Of a stretch of DNA of 64,000 nucleotides, positions 1-8,995 are shown one piece after another. Position 1 is the stretch's first letter. The number at the start of each line of letters is the position of its first letter. The position numbers and the translations under genes are program-made. The notes under the pieces were generated by a model. That model had not been told where the DNA came from, made no database searches, and saw only the letters and a program-made list of their open reading frames with translations. This DNA comes from Caproicibacterium amylolyticum (lineage in GTDB: Bacteria; Bacillota; Clostridia; Oscillospirales; Acutalibacteraceae). The stretch spans positions 1,922,001 through 1,986,000 of the forward strand of contig NZ_CP060696.1 in assembly GCF_014467055.1 (NCBI RefSeq), written 5' to 3'.

Positions 1-251
1 TTTGCTGTCAGCATCAGCACCGGAATTGCACGGGTCTGTTCATCCTCACGCAGTGTGCGGCAGATCTGCAGGCCATCCATGCCCGGCATCATCCAATCAA
101 GCAAAATCGCATCCGGCTTTCGCAGACGAATCCCCTGCAGCAGTGCTTCCCCATCTGGAAACTCCCCAGTTTCAAAACCGGCATCCTTCAGACCAAATGC
201 TACCAGTCTGCGGATATTCAGTTCATCGTCGGCGATATAAACCAGCGCCAC
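1..251 (-). CDS. PhoB/PhoP-type response regulator, receiver domain (partial, runs off left edge)
   Basis: Only the first 83 codons are inside the window; the C-terminal DNA-binding part lies to the left. The translation begins VALVYIADDELNIRRLV and shows the receiver signature: the acidic pair in IADDE, the phosphoacceptor Asp in ILLDWMMPGMDG and the conserved Thr in LMLTA. I place the start at the GTG at 251 because AAGGGGG lies about 9 bases upstream. It follows phoU on the same strand after a gap of about 53 bases, so it probably belongs to the pst-phoU operon and controls the phosphate response. The identity of the output domain is inferred from context only. Confidence 0.85.
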   Translation of the reverse strand, partial: MALVYIADDELNIRRLVAFGLKDAGFETGEFPDGEALLQGIRLRKPDAILLDWMMPGMDGLQICRTLREDEQTRAIPVLMLTA

Positions 252-304
252 GGCTGCTACCCCCTTTACAATTTTGTACGCAAACTGTATTTTTAAAAAA
301 TGTA

Positions 305-991
305 TCAGTCGGCTGACTTGAACGCATCGTCACCGTCATTTAATTCCGGGTGTTCGCCGGTTACCATATAAATGACCCATTCCGCAATATTGGTTGCGTG
401 GTCGCCCATGCGCTCCACATACTTGATGATAAACAGCAAGTCAACGTCCTGCATAACTTCCTTTGGATTCTGCGTAAGTGCTGAGGAAACTTCCAGCACA
501 ATTTTACCGAAAGCGGAATCGATTTCATCATCCGCCACACAGATGCTTTTCGCCTTCTCAATGTCGCGGCTCAGAAAAACATCCATGGAACCGGTAAACA
601 TATCGTGCACCTTTTCCAGTGCGTTCACAATGTGACTGACCGGCAGACGCTGGCTGTCCGCCATACCACTGGTGGTAATGATTTCGCAGATATCCGCACA
701 CTGGTCGGCTTCACGCTCCATATCCGTCAGAATTTTCAAACTGGCCGCAATAATGCGCAGGTCACTTGCGATTGGCTGCTGGCTTGCAATCAGATTCATG
801 CAGAGTTTTTCATTTTCATGTTCCAGCCGGTCAATTTCATTGTCTCCGGCTGCAACCTGCTGCGCCAGCTCCGTATTTCCGGTACGCAGTGCCTGAATGG
901 TCGTTTCAATACGGCCGTTAATGACATCCCCCATGGCTGTAATGCGCTTTGTAAGCAGCTCCAGTTCCTGGTCAAAGTATTTTCTGGGCAT
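305..991 (-). CDS. phoU: Phosphate signalling protein PhoU
   Basis: A 228-residue all-helical protein made of two PhoU repeats, which connects the Pst transporter to the PhoR/PhoB two-component system and damps phosphate uptake. The N-terminus MPRKYFDQELELL and the repeated motif around DREADQCADI and ERMGDHATNIAEW are typical of the family, and the Asp and Glu residues of these motifs bind metal clusters. A longer frame begins at 1039, but GAGGAGG sits seven bases before the ATG at 991, so I use that start. It lies between pstB and the regulator gene on the same strand, the usual position. Confidence 0.95.
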   Translation of the reverse strand: MPRKYFDQELELLTKRITAMGDVINGRIETTIQALRTGNTELAQQVAAGDNEIDRLEHENEKLCMNLIASQQPIASDLRIIAASLKILTDMEREADQCADICEIITTSGMADSQRLPVSHIVNALEKVHDMFTGSMDVFLSRDIEKAKSICVADDEIDSAFGKIVLEVSSALTQNPKEVMQDVDLLFIIKYVERMGDHATNIAEWVIYMVTGEHPELNDGDDAFKSAD

Positions 992-1095
992 CTTTGGCGC
1001 CTCCTCAATTATATCATAAATAAATATTTTCAGATACACAGCAACAGTATACTATGTATCCACCGAATTTACCAGCAGAAAACCAGACGGAATTC

Positions 1096-1956
1096 TCAGC
1101 CGAAACGGCCCGTAATATAACGCTCTGTGCGCTCATCGGCGGGATTGTTAAACATATCAGTGGTATTGGTGTATTCCACCAGCTGGCCCAGCAGGAAAAA
1201 CGCTGTGTTGTCAGCAATACGCGCTGCCTGCTGCATGTTGTGCGTGACAATAATGACCGTGTACTTTTCACGCAGATCCCCCATCAGGTCTTCGATTTTT
1301 AACGTGGAAATCGGATCAAGCGCACTCGTCGGTTCATCCATCAGCAGCACATCCGGCTGCACAGCCAGCGCACGCGCAATACACAGGCGCTGCTGCTGAC
1401 CGCCGGACATACCCAGAGCGCTTTGCTTCAAACGGTCTTTTACCTCGTCCCACAAAGCGGCAGCTTTCAGGCTCGTTTCAACGATTTTATCTAGTTCAGT
1501 TTTGCTCTTAATGCCGTGCACCTTCGGGCCATAGGTAATATTATCATAAATGCTCATTGGAAACGGATTTGGCTTCTGAAACACCATGCCCGCACGTTTG
1601 CGCAAAAGTGTTACATCCGTGCGCGGGTCATAGATGTCTTCGCCGTCAATCGTAATTTTACCGGTAATGCGGCAGCCTTCCACCAAATCATTCATGCGGT
1701 TCAGGGTTTTTAAGCAGGTGGATTTGCCGCAGCCGGAGGGACCGATAAACGCGGTCACACGATTCGCCGGAATCTCCATATTCAATCCCTTGAGTGCATG
1801 GAAGTCTTTATAATATAGATTCAAATCTTTAATGGATACCTTAATATCTTCACTGCCGGAAATATTGCCGTAAGAGGTTTTCACCGGCGTTTCGCTTTTC
1901 TGGGCAGTTTCCAATGCGGTTGTTTCCTGTTTCATTTTCTCATCATTCATTTTCAT
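1096..1956 (-). CDS. pstB: Phosphate ABC transporter ATP-binding protein PstB
   Basis: A 286-residue ABC ATPase that powers phosphate import. It has the Walker A motif GPSGCGKST, the signature [17 protein letters not shown], the Walker B motif [12 protein letters not shown] and the switch His in IVTHN. The N-terminal 35 or so residues are a hydrophilic extension before the ABC domain, longer than in most PstB proteins (about 250 residues). The ATG at 1956 overlaps nothing and begins six bases after the pstA stop, so translation of the two is probably coupled. Confidence 0.97.
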   Translation of the reverse strand: MKMNDEKMKQETTALETAQKSETPVKTSYGNISGSEDIKVSIKDLNLYYKDFHALKGLNMEIPANRVTAFIGPSGCGKSTCLKTLNRMNDLVEGCRITGKITIDGEDIYDPRTDVTLLRKRAGMVFQKPNPFPMSIYDNITYGPKVHGIKSKTELDKIVETSLKAAALWDEVKDRLKQSALGMSGGQQQRLCIARALAVQPDVLLMDEPTSALDPISTLKIEDLMGDLREKYTVIIVTHNMQQAARIADNTAFFLLGQLVEYTNTTDMFNNPADERTERYITGRFG

Positions 1957-1962
1957 ACACCA

Positions 1963-2859
1963 TTATCCCTTTCTGAGAGCTTTGGAAGCAAGGCTTGCCA
2001 AACGATTCAGCACAAACACCAGAATCAGCAGGACAGCCGCTGTTGCAAAAGCGACATTCAGTGTGTTCGGCCCGGTGGAGTCCATTGCGGTTGTGTACAG
2101 ATGCAGGGTCAGCGTACGGCCGGACTCCATGATGTGGTCCATTGCACCGGACGCGCCCTTGCCCGGCATATTGAAACCAAGGCCGGAAGTAAACAACAGC
2201 GCGGCGCTTTCGCCCACGATTCTGCCGACTGCCAAAATGACACCGGTCAGCACACCGGGCATAGCACATGGCAGAACAATTCCCATAATCACGCGCAGCT
2301 TGCCTGCGCCGAGTGCCATCGCACCTTCTTTGTAGTTCGACGGAACAGAAATCAATGCTTCCTCTGTCGTACGGATGATGGTCGGCAAAATGCAGATTAC
2401 CATTGTCAGGCTGCCTGCCAGAATACTTGTCTGCAGGCGGAACATCACGCAGAACACTGTATAGCCGAACAAACCAAAAATGATGGACGGAATACCCGCC
2501 AAGATTTCCGTCGTAAAGTCAATGGCGCGCACCAGCCGGCCTTTGCGCGCGTACTGCGTCAGGTAAATGGCAGAACAGATACCGACTGGAACGGAAATCA
2601 ACAGCGTTATAATTACGATGTAAAGTGTATTGAGAATCATAGGTAAAATGCCCTGACGATTCTGATCCAGTGTAGAATAGTCTGTTGTCAGGAACTGCCA
2701 CGAAATATGTGGAATGCCTTTTACTAAGATGTAGGCAATGATGCCGACTACGATTACAACGGTAATGACCGCCGCCGCGTTGATTAGCCCTTTAAGCACT
2801 GCGTCCGCGGGACGTTTGTGCTTTGCGTAAAGTGACTCCGTACCTTTTTCATTCAGCAT
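1963..2859 (-). CDS. pstA: Phosphate ABC transporter permease PstA
   Basis: A 298-residue inner-membrane permease with six predicted membrane spans and the EAA-type loop around EALISVPSNYKEGAMALGA, which contacts PstB. The open frame extends further upstream to 2991, but that part is the antiframe of pstC. The ATG at 2859 has AAAGGAAAGGGG in front of it and overlaps the pstC stop by 11 bases, which is the usual tight pstC-pstA junction. Confidence 0.95.
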   Translation of the reverse strand: MLNEKGTESLYAKHKRPADAVLKGLINAAAVITVVIVVGIIAYILVKGIPHISWQFLTTDYSTLDQNRQGILPMILNTLYIVIITLLISVPVGICSAIYLTQYARKGRLVRAIDFTTEILAGIPSIIFGLFGYTVFCVMFRLQTSILAGSLTMVICILPTIIRTTEEALISVPSNYKEGAMALGAGKLRVIMGIVLPCAMPGVLTGVILAVGRIVGESAALLFTSGLGFNMPGKGASGAMDHIMESGRTLTLHLYTTAMDSTGPNTLNVAFATAAVLLILVFVLNRLASLASKALRKG

Positions 2860-4210
2860 CCATCTGCACCCCTTTCCTTGAGATATAGGTAAACAGGACA
2901 TCGACCAGCATAATAAACACGAACAACACCAGTCCAATGGCAAACAGCGCCTGCCGATGCAGACCGGAAGAATAGGATAGTTCCAGCGCAATGCCAGTGG
3001 TCAGGAACCGCACACTGCCCAACAGCTTCGGCATATTGGCAACGTTGCCTGCCACCATGATGACAGCCATTGTTTCACCGATGGCACGGCCCACACCCAG
3101 AATTACACCAGAAAGCACACCGGAGCGCGCCGCCGGAATTGTCACCTTAAAAATTGTCATGACCGGTGTTGCACCCAATGCCATGCTTGCTTCGCGGTAG
3201 GAAACCGGCACTGCACGCAAGGCTGTTTCAGAGACATTCACAATAGTCGGCAAAACCATGACCGCCAAAATCAGAATTGCCGCCAGCAGGCTGTCGCCCT
3301 GTGTGTTCCAGTGGAAGAATTCACCGCACTGCTTAATGAACGGAACAATTACCAACATGCCAAAGAAGCCATAAATGACCGAGGGAATTCCAGCCAACAG
3401 CTCCACAGCAGGATGTACAATTTTGGTAACTGCCGGACGCGCGGTTTCTGAAAGAAAAACTGCTGTTAAAATTCCCACTGGCACACCGAGCAATATGGCA
3501 CCCGCAGTCGCCGCAATGGAGGAAAGGATCATGGGCAGAATACCGAACTGATTGCTGCCTGCTGCCCATGTTTCTCCAAAGAGAAAATTACCAAGGCCAA
3601 TTTCCGCAATCGCCGGTGCACCGGACACAATGACATAAATCGTGATAATTACCACGGAACCGATTGATACGCAGGCACACACCAGAAAAACAGACTGTGC
3701 CAAGCGTTCCGGTCCCATTGTCCACAGCGCCAGAACCGCACAGACAACCCCCAGCAGCAGCACAAGCAGAAAAGGAGCCAAATAGCGCACGGACATCTGG
3801 GTCACATTCAGCTGCGTCACCGCCGACTGAATATCACTGGTCGAAATCAGCACAATCAGCGGGGTTAAAGCAGAAAGGATATAACAGGCACCTGCAGGCG
3901 CCGCTTTTTTCAGCAACATCAACACCACACCGGCAAGCGCGAGCACCACCCCTGCCAGTACCGCAATACGGGTAAGTACGGGAATTGAAACAATACCGGT
4001 CAGCTTTGGCCCAGCTACGCGCATACCGCGTACTGTCAGCAGCTGCAAGGCACTGACCGAGTAAACTTGTTTCTTAAAAACAAAAGTAATGTACGGAAAA
4101 AAGAAGGAAGCGGCAGAAACAACCCCCAGCACGATTGCAAGGATGCGCACAATTCTTGTTTTTTGCGCTTTGCGTCTGTCGCGTTGTGCATCAGTCAGGC
4201 GATTTTCCAT
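2849..4210 (-). CDS. pstC: Phosphate ABC transporter permease PstC, long form
   Basis: The C-terminal part (from about residue 165) is a standard PstC permease with the EAA loop ETALRAVPVSYREASMALGA. At 453 residues it is about 140 longer than usual: the N-terminus adds a hydrophobic module with around four membrane spans (for example FFFPYITFVF, LAGVVLALAGVVLMLL and FLLVLLLGVVCAVLALW) ahead of the permease domain. The ATG at 4210 is preceded by GAGGTG. It is cotranscribed with pstA and pstB. The added module has no function that I can name. Confidence 0.93.
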   Translation of the reverse strand: MENRLTDAQRDRRKAQKTRIVRILAIVLGVVSAASFFFPYITFVFKKQVYSVSALQLLTVRGMRVAGPKLTGIVSIPVLTRIAVLAGVVLALAGVVLMLLKKAAPAGACYILSALTPLIVLISTSDIQSAVTQLNVTQMSVRYLAPFLLVLLLGVVCAVLALWTMGPERLAQSVFLVCACVSIGSVVIITIYVIVSGAPAIAEIGLGNFLFGETWAAGSNQFGILPMILSSIAATAGAILLGVPVGILTAVFLSETARPAVTKIVHPAVELLAGIPSVIYGFFGMLVIVPFIKQCGEFFHWNTQGDSLLAAILILAVMVLPTIVNVSETALRAVPVSYREASMALGATPVMTIFKVTIPAARSGVLSGVILGVGRAIGETMAVIMVAGNVANMPKLLGSVRFLTTGIALELSYSSGLHRQALFAIGLVLFVFIMLVDVLFTYISRKGVQMDAE

Positions 4211-4319
4211 CTTCTATTTGCACCTCATTATAACGCCAAAAGGCACCGACACAGTTTTCGGCTGCACCGGCGCTTTCAGCAGACTCATTTGCTGGTTATT
4301 CTATTTTGTACAGCTGCCA

Positions 4320-5267
4320 TCAGGCCTTGGAAGAAGCGCTGCCGGCAGAAATACCATTGCCCTTCTCATCTGTAGCAATCAGCTTGCAGTCCTGAATAAT
4401 CTTTTTTCCTTCTTCGGAATAAACGAATGTAAACCATGCGTTAATCAGATCATCTTCGCTGCCCTTTTTGCAGATTTCAATGAATGGACGGTGTGCTTTG
4501 TAAGTACCGTTGTTGATATTGTCTTCTGTTGCATCTACACCGTCAACCTTAACCGCTGTTACGGTGTTGTCCACGTTGCCAAGGGAAATGTAGCCGACAG
4601 CAGCTTTATCGCTGGAAACCTTGGTCTTTACAGCGCCCGTACTGGTCAATTCGGAGGCATACTTGCACTTTTCCTTGCACTTAAAGATGGACTCAAAGCC
4701 ATCGCGGGTGCCGGAAGCAGATTCACGGCCGATGACGTTGATTGCCGCGTCGTCGCCGCCGACTTCTTTCCAATTCTTAACCGCGCCGGTGAAGATCTTT
4801 GTAATCTGGTCGGTTGTCAGGTTCTTTACCTTGTTGTCCTTGTTCACAGCAATGGCAATGCCGTCGATTGCGATTGTCTTTACATCAAAATCGTCCGGTT
4901 TTTCTTCGTCTTTCAGCTTACGGGAAAGGTCGCCGATGAGTGCGGTGCCGGCTTCAACAGCCTTTGGCGCATCGCCGGAGCCATTGCCGCTCTTATCCAC
5001 CTTAACATTCGGATATTTCTTCATGAATGCTTCGCCAAGTGCCTGGCAAACTTCTGCCATAGAGGTAGAACCGTTCAGTGTCAGGTTGCCGGAAATTTCA
5101 GTGGAAGCTGCTGCGGAAGCATCGGAAGAACCCGCGGCAGAAGCCTCTGAAGAAGATGCAGCCTTTGTAGAAGAAGCGTCCAGCACCTGCGAACCGCCGC
5201 AGCCCGCAAACATGAACGCGGAGCACGCAACTGTTGCGGCCAAAACTGCACTTACAAGTTTTTTCAT
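4320..5267 (-). CDS. pstS: Phosphate-binding lipoprotein PstS
   Basis: The extracellular substrate-binding protein of the Pst system, 315 residues. A lipoprotein signal peptide MKKLVSAVLAATVACSAFMF ends in the lipobox FAGC, followed by a Ser/Ala/Glu-rich linker and then a PBP-like domain. Phosphate-binding loops can be seen as NGSTSM, SGNGSGDA and GRESASGTRDGFE. An upstream frame starts at 5330, but AAAAGGGG lies before the ATG at 5267 and the signal peptide begins there. It is the first gene of pstSCAB-phoU. Confidence 0.96.
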   Translation of the reverse strand: MKKLVSAVLAATVACSAFMFAGCGGSQVLDASSTKAASSSEASAAGSSDASAAASTEISGNLTLNGSTSMAEVCQALGEAFMKKYPNVKVDKSGNGSGDAPKAVEAGTALIGDLSRKLKDEEKPDDFDVKTIAIDGIAIAVNKDNKVKNLTTDQITKIFTGAVKNWKEVGGDDAAINVIGRESASGTRDGFESIFKCKEKCKYASELTSTGAVKTKVSSDKAAVGYISLGNVDNTVTAVKVDGVDATEDNINNGTYKAHRPFIEICKKGSEDDLINAWFTFVYSEEGKKIIQDCKLIATDEKGNGISAGSASSKA

Positions 5268-5344
5268 TCTTTGAAATCCCCTTTTCTTATGTTCGTGTAA
5301 GATTTGCTCACGCCCTGTGAACAATTTCAATTTTATCGGTGCAA

Positions 5345-5383
5345 TGTAAAATCTATGTTAAGTCCTCTTTAGATTGCAATTAA
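5345..5383 (-). promoter_or_regulatory. PhoP-box-like 11-bp repeats upstream of pstS
   Basis: Read on the minus strand, four hexamers recur every 11 bases: TTAATT, CTAAAG, TTAACA and TTTACA. The last two (5356-5361 and 5345-5350) match the TT(A/T/C)ACA direct repeats bound by PhoP dimers in Firmicutes. The site is about 80-115 bases before pstS. That a PhoB/PhoP gene ends the operon makes it plausible; binding is inferred. Confidence 0.5.
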
Positions 5384-5550
5384 GTTTGCTTTTTATACGA
5401 ATTTCCGTTACAATAGATAAAACATTGTTTGTTTTCTATAAATTTGCAGTAATCATTTTGTTGATTTCGTTATTTTGCTGCTTCTTCATCGAAATTTTTT
5501 TAATTTCAAACTATCTTTTTTAAGAACTATTAAAGTGAGGGACCTCTTTT

Positions 5551-7491
5551 ATGCATGACCGCAGATTTTTAAAGCTGCTTGGCAAGACCTATCCAACAGC
5601 GCAGGCCGCCGCCGCTGAAATCATTAATTTAAAAGCAATTCTTAGCCTGCCCAAAGGTACTGAGTATTTTTTCAGCGACCTACATGGTGAAAGCGATGCT
5701 TTCCTCTATCAACTGCGCAGCGCCAGCGGTGTTGTACGCCGCAAAATCAATGAACTCTTTGAGCAGAGCCTGAGCACCAGCGACCAGGATGAGCTGGCAA
5801 ACCTGATTTACTACCCGGAAGCCGGACTTGAAAAAGCACACCGCAGAAAAGAAAATTACGGAGACTGGTGCCGTATCCTCATTTACCGGCTGGTGGAAGT
5901 CTGCCGCGAGGCCAGCAGCAAATATACCCGCAGCAAAGTTCGAAAGAAGATGCCGCAGAACTTTGCCTATATTATTGACGAACTTCTGCACGCAGACGGT
6001 GGAAACAACAAATCACACTATACAAATGAAATCATTAAAACGATTATTGAAACGGGCATGGGAGATGAATTCATCACCGCGCTGTGCTACCTGATTCAAA
6101 GCCTGCTGATTGACCGCCTGCATATTATCGGTGACATCTTTGACCGCGGCCCGCACGCTGACCTAATTATGGACGCACTGATGGCACAGCACGACGTTGA
6201 CATTCAGTGGGGCAACCATGACATTTCCTGGATTGGTGCCGCCTGCGGCAATCCGGCGCTGGTTGCAAACGTTGTGCGTCTGGGCATAAGCTACAACAAC
6301 TTTGATGTGCTGGAGGACGGTTACGGAATCAACCTGCGTCCGCTGTCTGATTTTGCCGCACGCATCTACTGCGATGACCCCTGCACCTGCTTTGAGCCGC
6401 ATACCCTGGACGAAAACGAATATGACCCGGTTGACTTGCCGCTGGCCGCAAAAATGCACAAGGCGATTGCCATTATCCAGCTGAAGCTGGAGGGACAGCT
6501 GATTCACTGTCACCCGGAGTATCAGATGGACAACCGGCTGCTGTTGGAAAAAATCGATTTCAAAAACGGCACCGTTATTGTTGACGACACTGTCTGTCCC
6601 CTGCGGGACACCTGCTTCCCAACGGTTGACCCGCAGGCTCCGCTTGCGCTGACAAATGAGGAGCAGGAACTGATGCACGCCTTGCAGTCCTCTTTCCTAC
6701 ATTCGGAACGTCTGCAGCGGCACATTCGCTTTTTGTACTCCAACGGCGGCATGTACCTCTGCTGCAACTCGAATCTTTTGTACCACGGATGCATTCCACT
6801 GAATGAAGACGGTTCTTTCGCTTGTGCCGCGCCGGACGGCAGCCCCCACTGCGGCAAAGAATATCTGGACTACATAGACCAAACAGCACGTGCTGCGTTT
6901 TTCTCCACTTATGGAACCACAGAACAGCAGTCCGCCGCCGATTTTCTCTGGTACCTCTGGTGCGGCCCGCTTTCTCCCCTTTTCGGCAAAAGCAAGCTCG
7001 CCATGTTTGAACGGTACTTTCTGAACGATGCGCAGACACATACGGAAATTATGAATCCCTACTACCGCCACCTGGAAAGCCGAACCACCTGCGAAGCAAT
7101 TCTGCGGGAGTTCGGGCTGAATCCCGGTGCCAGCCACATTATCAACGGGCATGTTCCTGTGCGGCTCAAAGAAGGGGAATCTCCGGTCAAAGCCGATGGT
7201 CTGCTGTTCATGATTGACGGCGGCATCAGTAAGGCTTACCAAAAACAAACCGGCATTGGCGGGTATACCTTCATTGCAAATTCACGTTATCTGGCCTTGG
7301 CGCAACATATGCCGCTTTCTCCCGGTAAACTTGTGGAAGATCACAGTCCAAAGGTGCAGGTGGTAGAAGCTATTAAAGAACGCATTACCGTAGGTGACAC
7401 CGATACCGGCGCGGAACTGCGCCTGCAGATTGCAGAGTTGGAGGAACTGCTCGCCTCTTACCGTTCCGGCCAATATCAGGAACACTACTGA
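5551..7491 (+). CDS. fbp: Fructose-1,6-bisphosphatase, class III
   Basis: Hydrolyses fructose 1,6-bisphosphate to fructose 6-phosphate in gluconeogenesis. At 646 residues it is the normal size of the class III (Firmicute YydE-type) enzyme, which has a metallophosphoesterase fold. Metal-binding motifs are visible in order: FFSDLHGESDAF, GDIFDRGPHAD, WGNHDISW and, near the C-terminus, INGHVPV. The start ATG is preceded by GTGAGGGA. It is a single-gene unit, divergent from pstS, and ends at a strong hairpin. Confidence 0.96.
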   Translation: MHDRRFLKLLGKTYPTAQAAAAEIINLKAILSLPKGTEYFFSDLHGESDAFLYQLRSASGVVRRKINELFEQSLSTSDQDELANLIYYPEAGLEKAHRRKENYGDWCRILIYRLVEVCREASSKYTRSKVRKKMPQNFAYIIDELLHADGGNNKSHYTNEIIKTIIETGMGDEFITALCYLIQSLLIDRLHIIGDIFDRGPHADLIMDALMAQHDVDIQWGNHDISWIGAACGNPALVANVVRLGISYNNFDVLEDGYGINLRPLSDFAARIYCDDPCTCFEPHTLDENEYDPVDLPLAAKMHKAIAIIQLKLEGQLIHCHPEYQMDNRLLLEKIDFKNGTVIVDDTVCPLRDTCFPTVDPQAPLALTNEEQELMHALQSSFLHSERLQRHIRFLYSNGGMYLCCNSNLLYHGCIPLNEDGSFACAAPDGSPHCGKEYLDYIDQTARAAFFSTYGTTEQQSAADFLWYLWCGPLSPLFGKSKLAMFERYFLNDAQTHTEIMNPYYRHLESRTTCEAILREFGLNPGASHIINGHVPVRLKEGESPVKADGLLFMIDGGISKAYQKQTGIGGYTFIANSRYLALAQHMPLSPGKLVEDHSPKVQVVEAIKERITVGDTDTGAELRLQIAELEELLASYRSGQYQEHY

Positions 7492-7500
7492 AAATAAACA

Positions 7501-7545
7501 AAAAAGGACAGACCTGATTCATGTACGTCAGGCCTGTCCTTTTTA
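7501..7545. terminator. Bidirectional terminator between fbp and pyrI
   Basis: A 17-bp stem (AAAAAGGACAGACCTGA paired with 7528-7544, one G-U type mismatch) with an A-run on one side and a T-run on the other, so it can end transcripts from both convergent genes. Confidence 0.85.
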
Positions 7546-7598
7546 TCATTCTTATAAACGAATAAACGAAATAAAAAGCAGTGAAAATTGCGGTCTGC

Positions 7599-8039
7599 TT
7601 ACCACCTGTGGCTTGCCGGCCGCTCGTATTCCTGCTCGCAGTAAATGCAGCGGTAACGGCGGGTCTTGGCGTCACAAAGCTTAAATACTTGGTCAACACC
7701 CTCTTCAATGGTCGTAATGCAGCGCGGGTTTTTGCACTTGATTACATTTTTAATGTATTCCGGCAAAGAAAGCGTCTTTTTTTCAACAATGTGGCCGTCT
7801 TCAATGTAATCCACAGTGATATTGGGATCAATAAAGCCCAGTACATCTAAATTGATATCTACTTTGCCCTCAATTTTGATGATGTCCTTACGGCCAAACT
7901 TGCTGCTGCGGGCATTTTTGATAACCGCCACACAGCAGTCCAGCTTTTCCAAGTCCAGCAAATCGTAAATCCGCATACTGGTGCCGGCCTCAATGTGGTC
8001 AATCACTATGCCGGTTTGTAAGGAATCAATATTCAGCAT
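7599..8039 (-). CDS. pyrI: Aspartate carbamoyltransferase regulatory chain PyrI
   Basis: A 146-residue protein that carries the allosteric nucleotide site and the zinc domain of the PyrBI holoenzyme. The N-terminus [19 protein letters not shown] is typical, and the zinc ligands are the four cysteines in CKNPRC and in [14 protein letters not shown] near the C-terminus. It overlaps the end of pyrB by seven bases, so the two are translated together. Confidence 0.96.
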   Translation of the reverse strand: MLNIDSLQTGIVIDHIEAGTSMRIYDLLDLEKLDCCVAVIKNARSSKFGRKDIIKIEGKVDINLDVLGFIDPNITVDYIEDGHIVEKKTLSLPEYIKNVIKCKNPRCITTIEEGVDQVFKLCDAKTRRYRCIYCEQEYERPASHRW

Positions 8040-8959
8040 GGCAGTTTCACCCCCAGCAGCGTTAAAATAAGTGCCTGTCGCACATAAACGCCGTTCTGCA
8101 CCTGATCAAAGTAAGCGGCGCGCGGGTCGTCGTCCACATCCAGCGAAATTTCATTAACACGCGGAAGCGGATGCAGCACATACATATCAGGCTTTGCTGT
8201 TTTTAGCTTTGCTTCCGTTAAAATATAGCTGTCTTTCAAACGAACATAATCCGCTTCGTTGAAGAAACGCTCTTTCTGCACGCGGGTCATGTACAGAATG
8301 TCCAGATTCGGCAGAACCGCTTCAAGATCGGTCACTTCTTCAAACGGGATATTATTCGGCTTGAGCACTTCATCAATCATATAGCTTGGCACACGCAGTT
8401 CTTCCGGCGAAATCAGCACAAACCGAATGCCAGTATAGCGGGCAAGTGACTTAATGAGGGAATGAACCGTCCGGCCAAACTTCAGGTCACCGCACAGCCC
8501 GATGGTGAGGTTGTCCAGCCGGCCGCGTTTGCTGCGAATGGTCATTAAATCCGTCAGGGTCTGGGTTGGGTGCTGATGGCCGCCGTCACCGGCGTTGATG
8601 ACCGGTATCTTGGAAAAATGCGCGGCACGGCGGGGTGCACCCTCTTTAGGGTGCCGCATGGCGCAAATATCCGCAAAGCAGGACACCACACGAATGGTGT
8701 CCGCCACGCTTTCTCCCTTCGTCGCGGAGGAAGTGTCACCGGAATGGAAGCCCATTACATTACCGCCCATGTTGAGCATTGCGGTTTCAAAACTCAAGCG
8801 GGTGCGGGTACTGGGTTCATAAAAAAGGGTGGCAAGCTTTTTGCCGTCGCAGACGTGCGCGTATTTCTGTGGGTGTGCCGCAATATCGTCCGCAAGGTTC
8901 AGCATGGTATCGATTTCTGAAACAGACAGATCCAGCGGGTCTATCAAGTGTTTTATCAT
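8033..8959 (-). CDS. pyrB: Aspartate carbamoyltransferase catalytic chain PyrB
   Basis: Catalyses carbamoyl phosphate plus aspartate to N-carbamoylaspartate, the committed step of pyrimidine synthesis. The 308-residue chain shows the carbamoyl-phosphate loop [13 protein letters not shown], the mobile-loop Ser and Lys in SSATKGES, the HPTQT motif and the aspartate-binding HPLPR. GGAGG precedes the ATG. The pepP-like stop is only 36 bases upstream and I see no promoter between, so pyrBI is probably read through from that gene. Confidence 0.97.
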   Translation of the reverse strand: MIKHLIDPLDLSVSEIDTMLNLADDIAAHPQKYAHVCDGKKLATLFYEPSTRTRLSFETAMLNMGGNVMGFHSGDTSSATKGESVADTIRVVSCFADICAMRHPKEGAPRRAAHFSKIPVINAGDGGHQHPTQTLTDLMTIRSKRGRLDNLTIGLCGDLKFGRTVHSLIKSLARYTGIRFVLISPEELRVPSYMIDEVLKPNNIPFEEVTDLEAVLPNLDILYMTRVQKERFFNEADYVRLKDSYILTEAKLKTAKPDMYVLHPLPRVNEISLDVDDDPRAAYFDQVQNGVYVRQALILTLLGVKLPC

Positions 8960-8995
8960 GGTTCCTCCTGCTTTTGCTGAAATCAGCTTCGTTTC

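Noticed and set aside
4089..5150. A 353-codon open frame on the plus strand opposite pstC and pstS
   Set aside because: It is the antisense shadow of pstS and the pstC start: poor ribosome binding site, Cys/Phe-rich odd composition, and pstS on the other strand is unmistakable.
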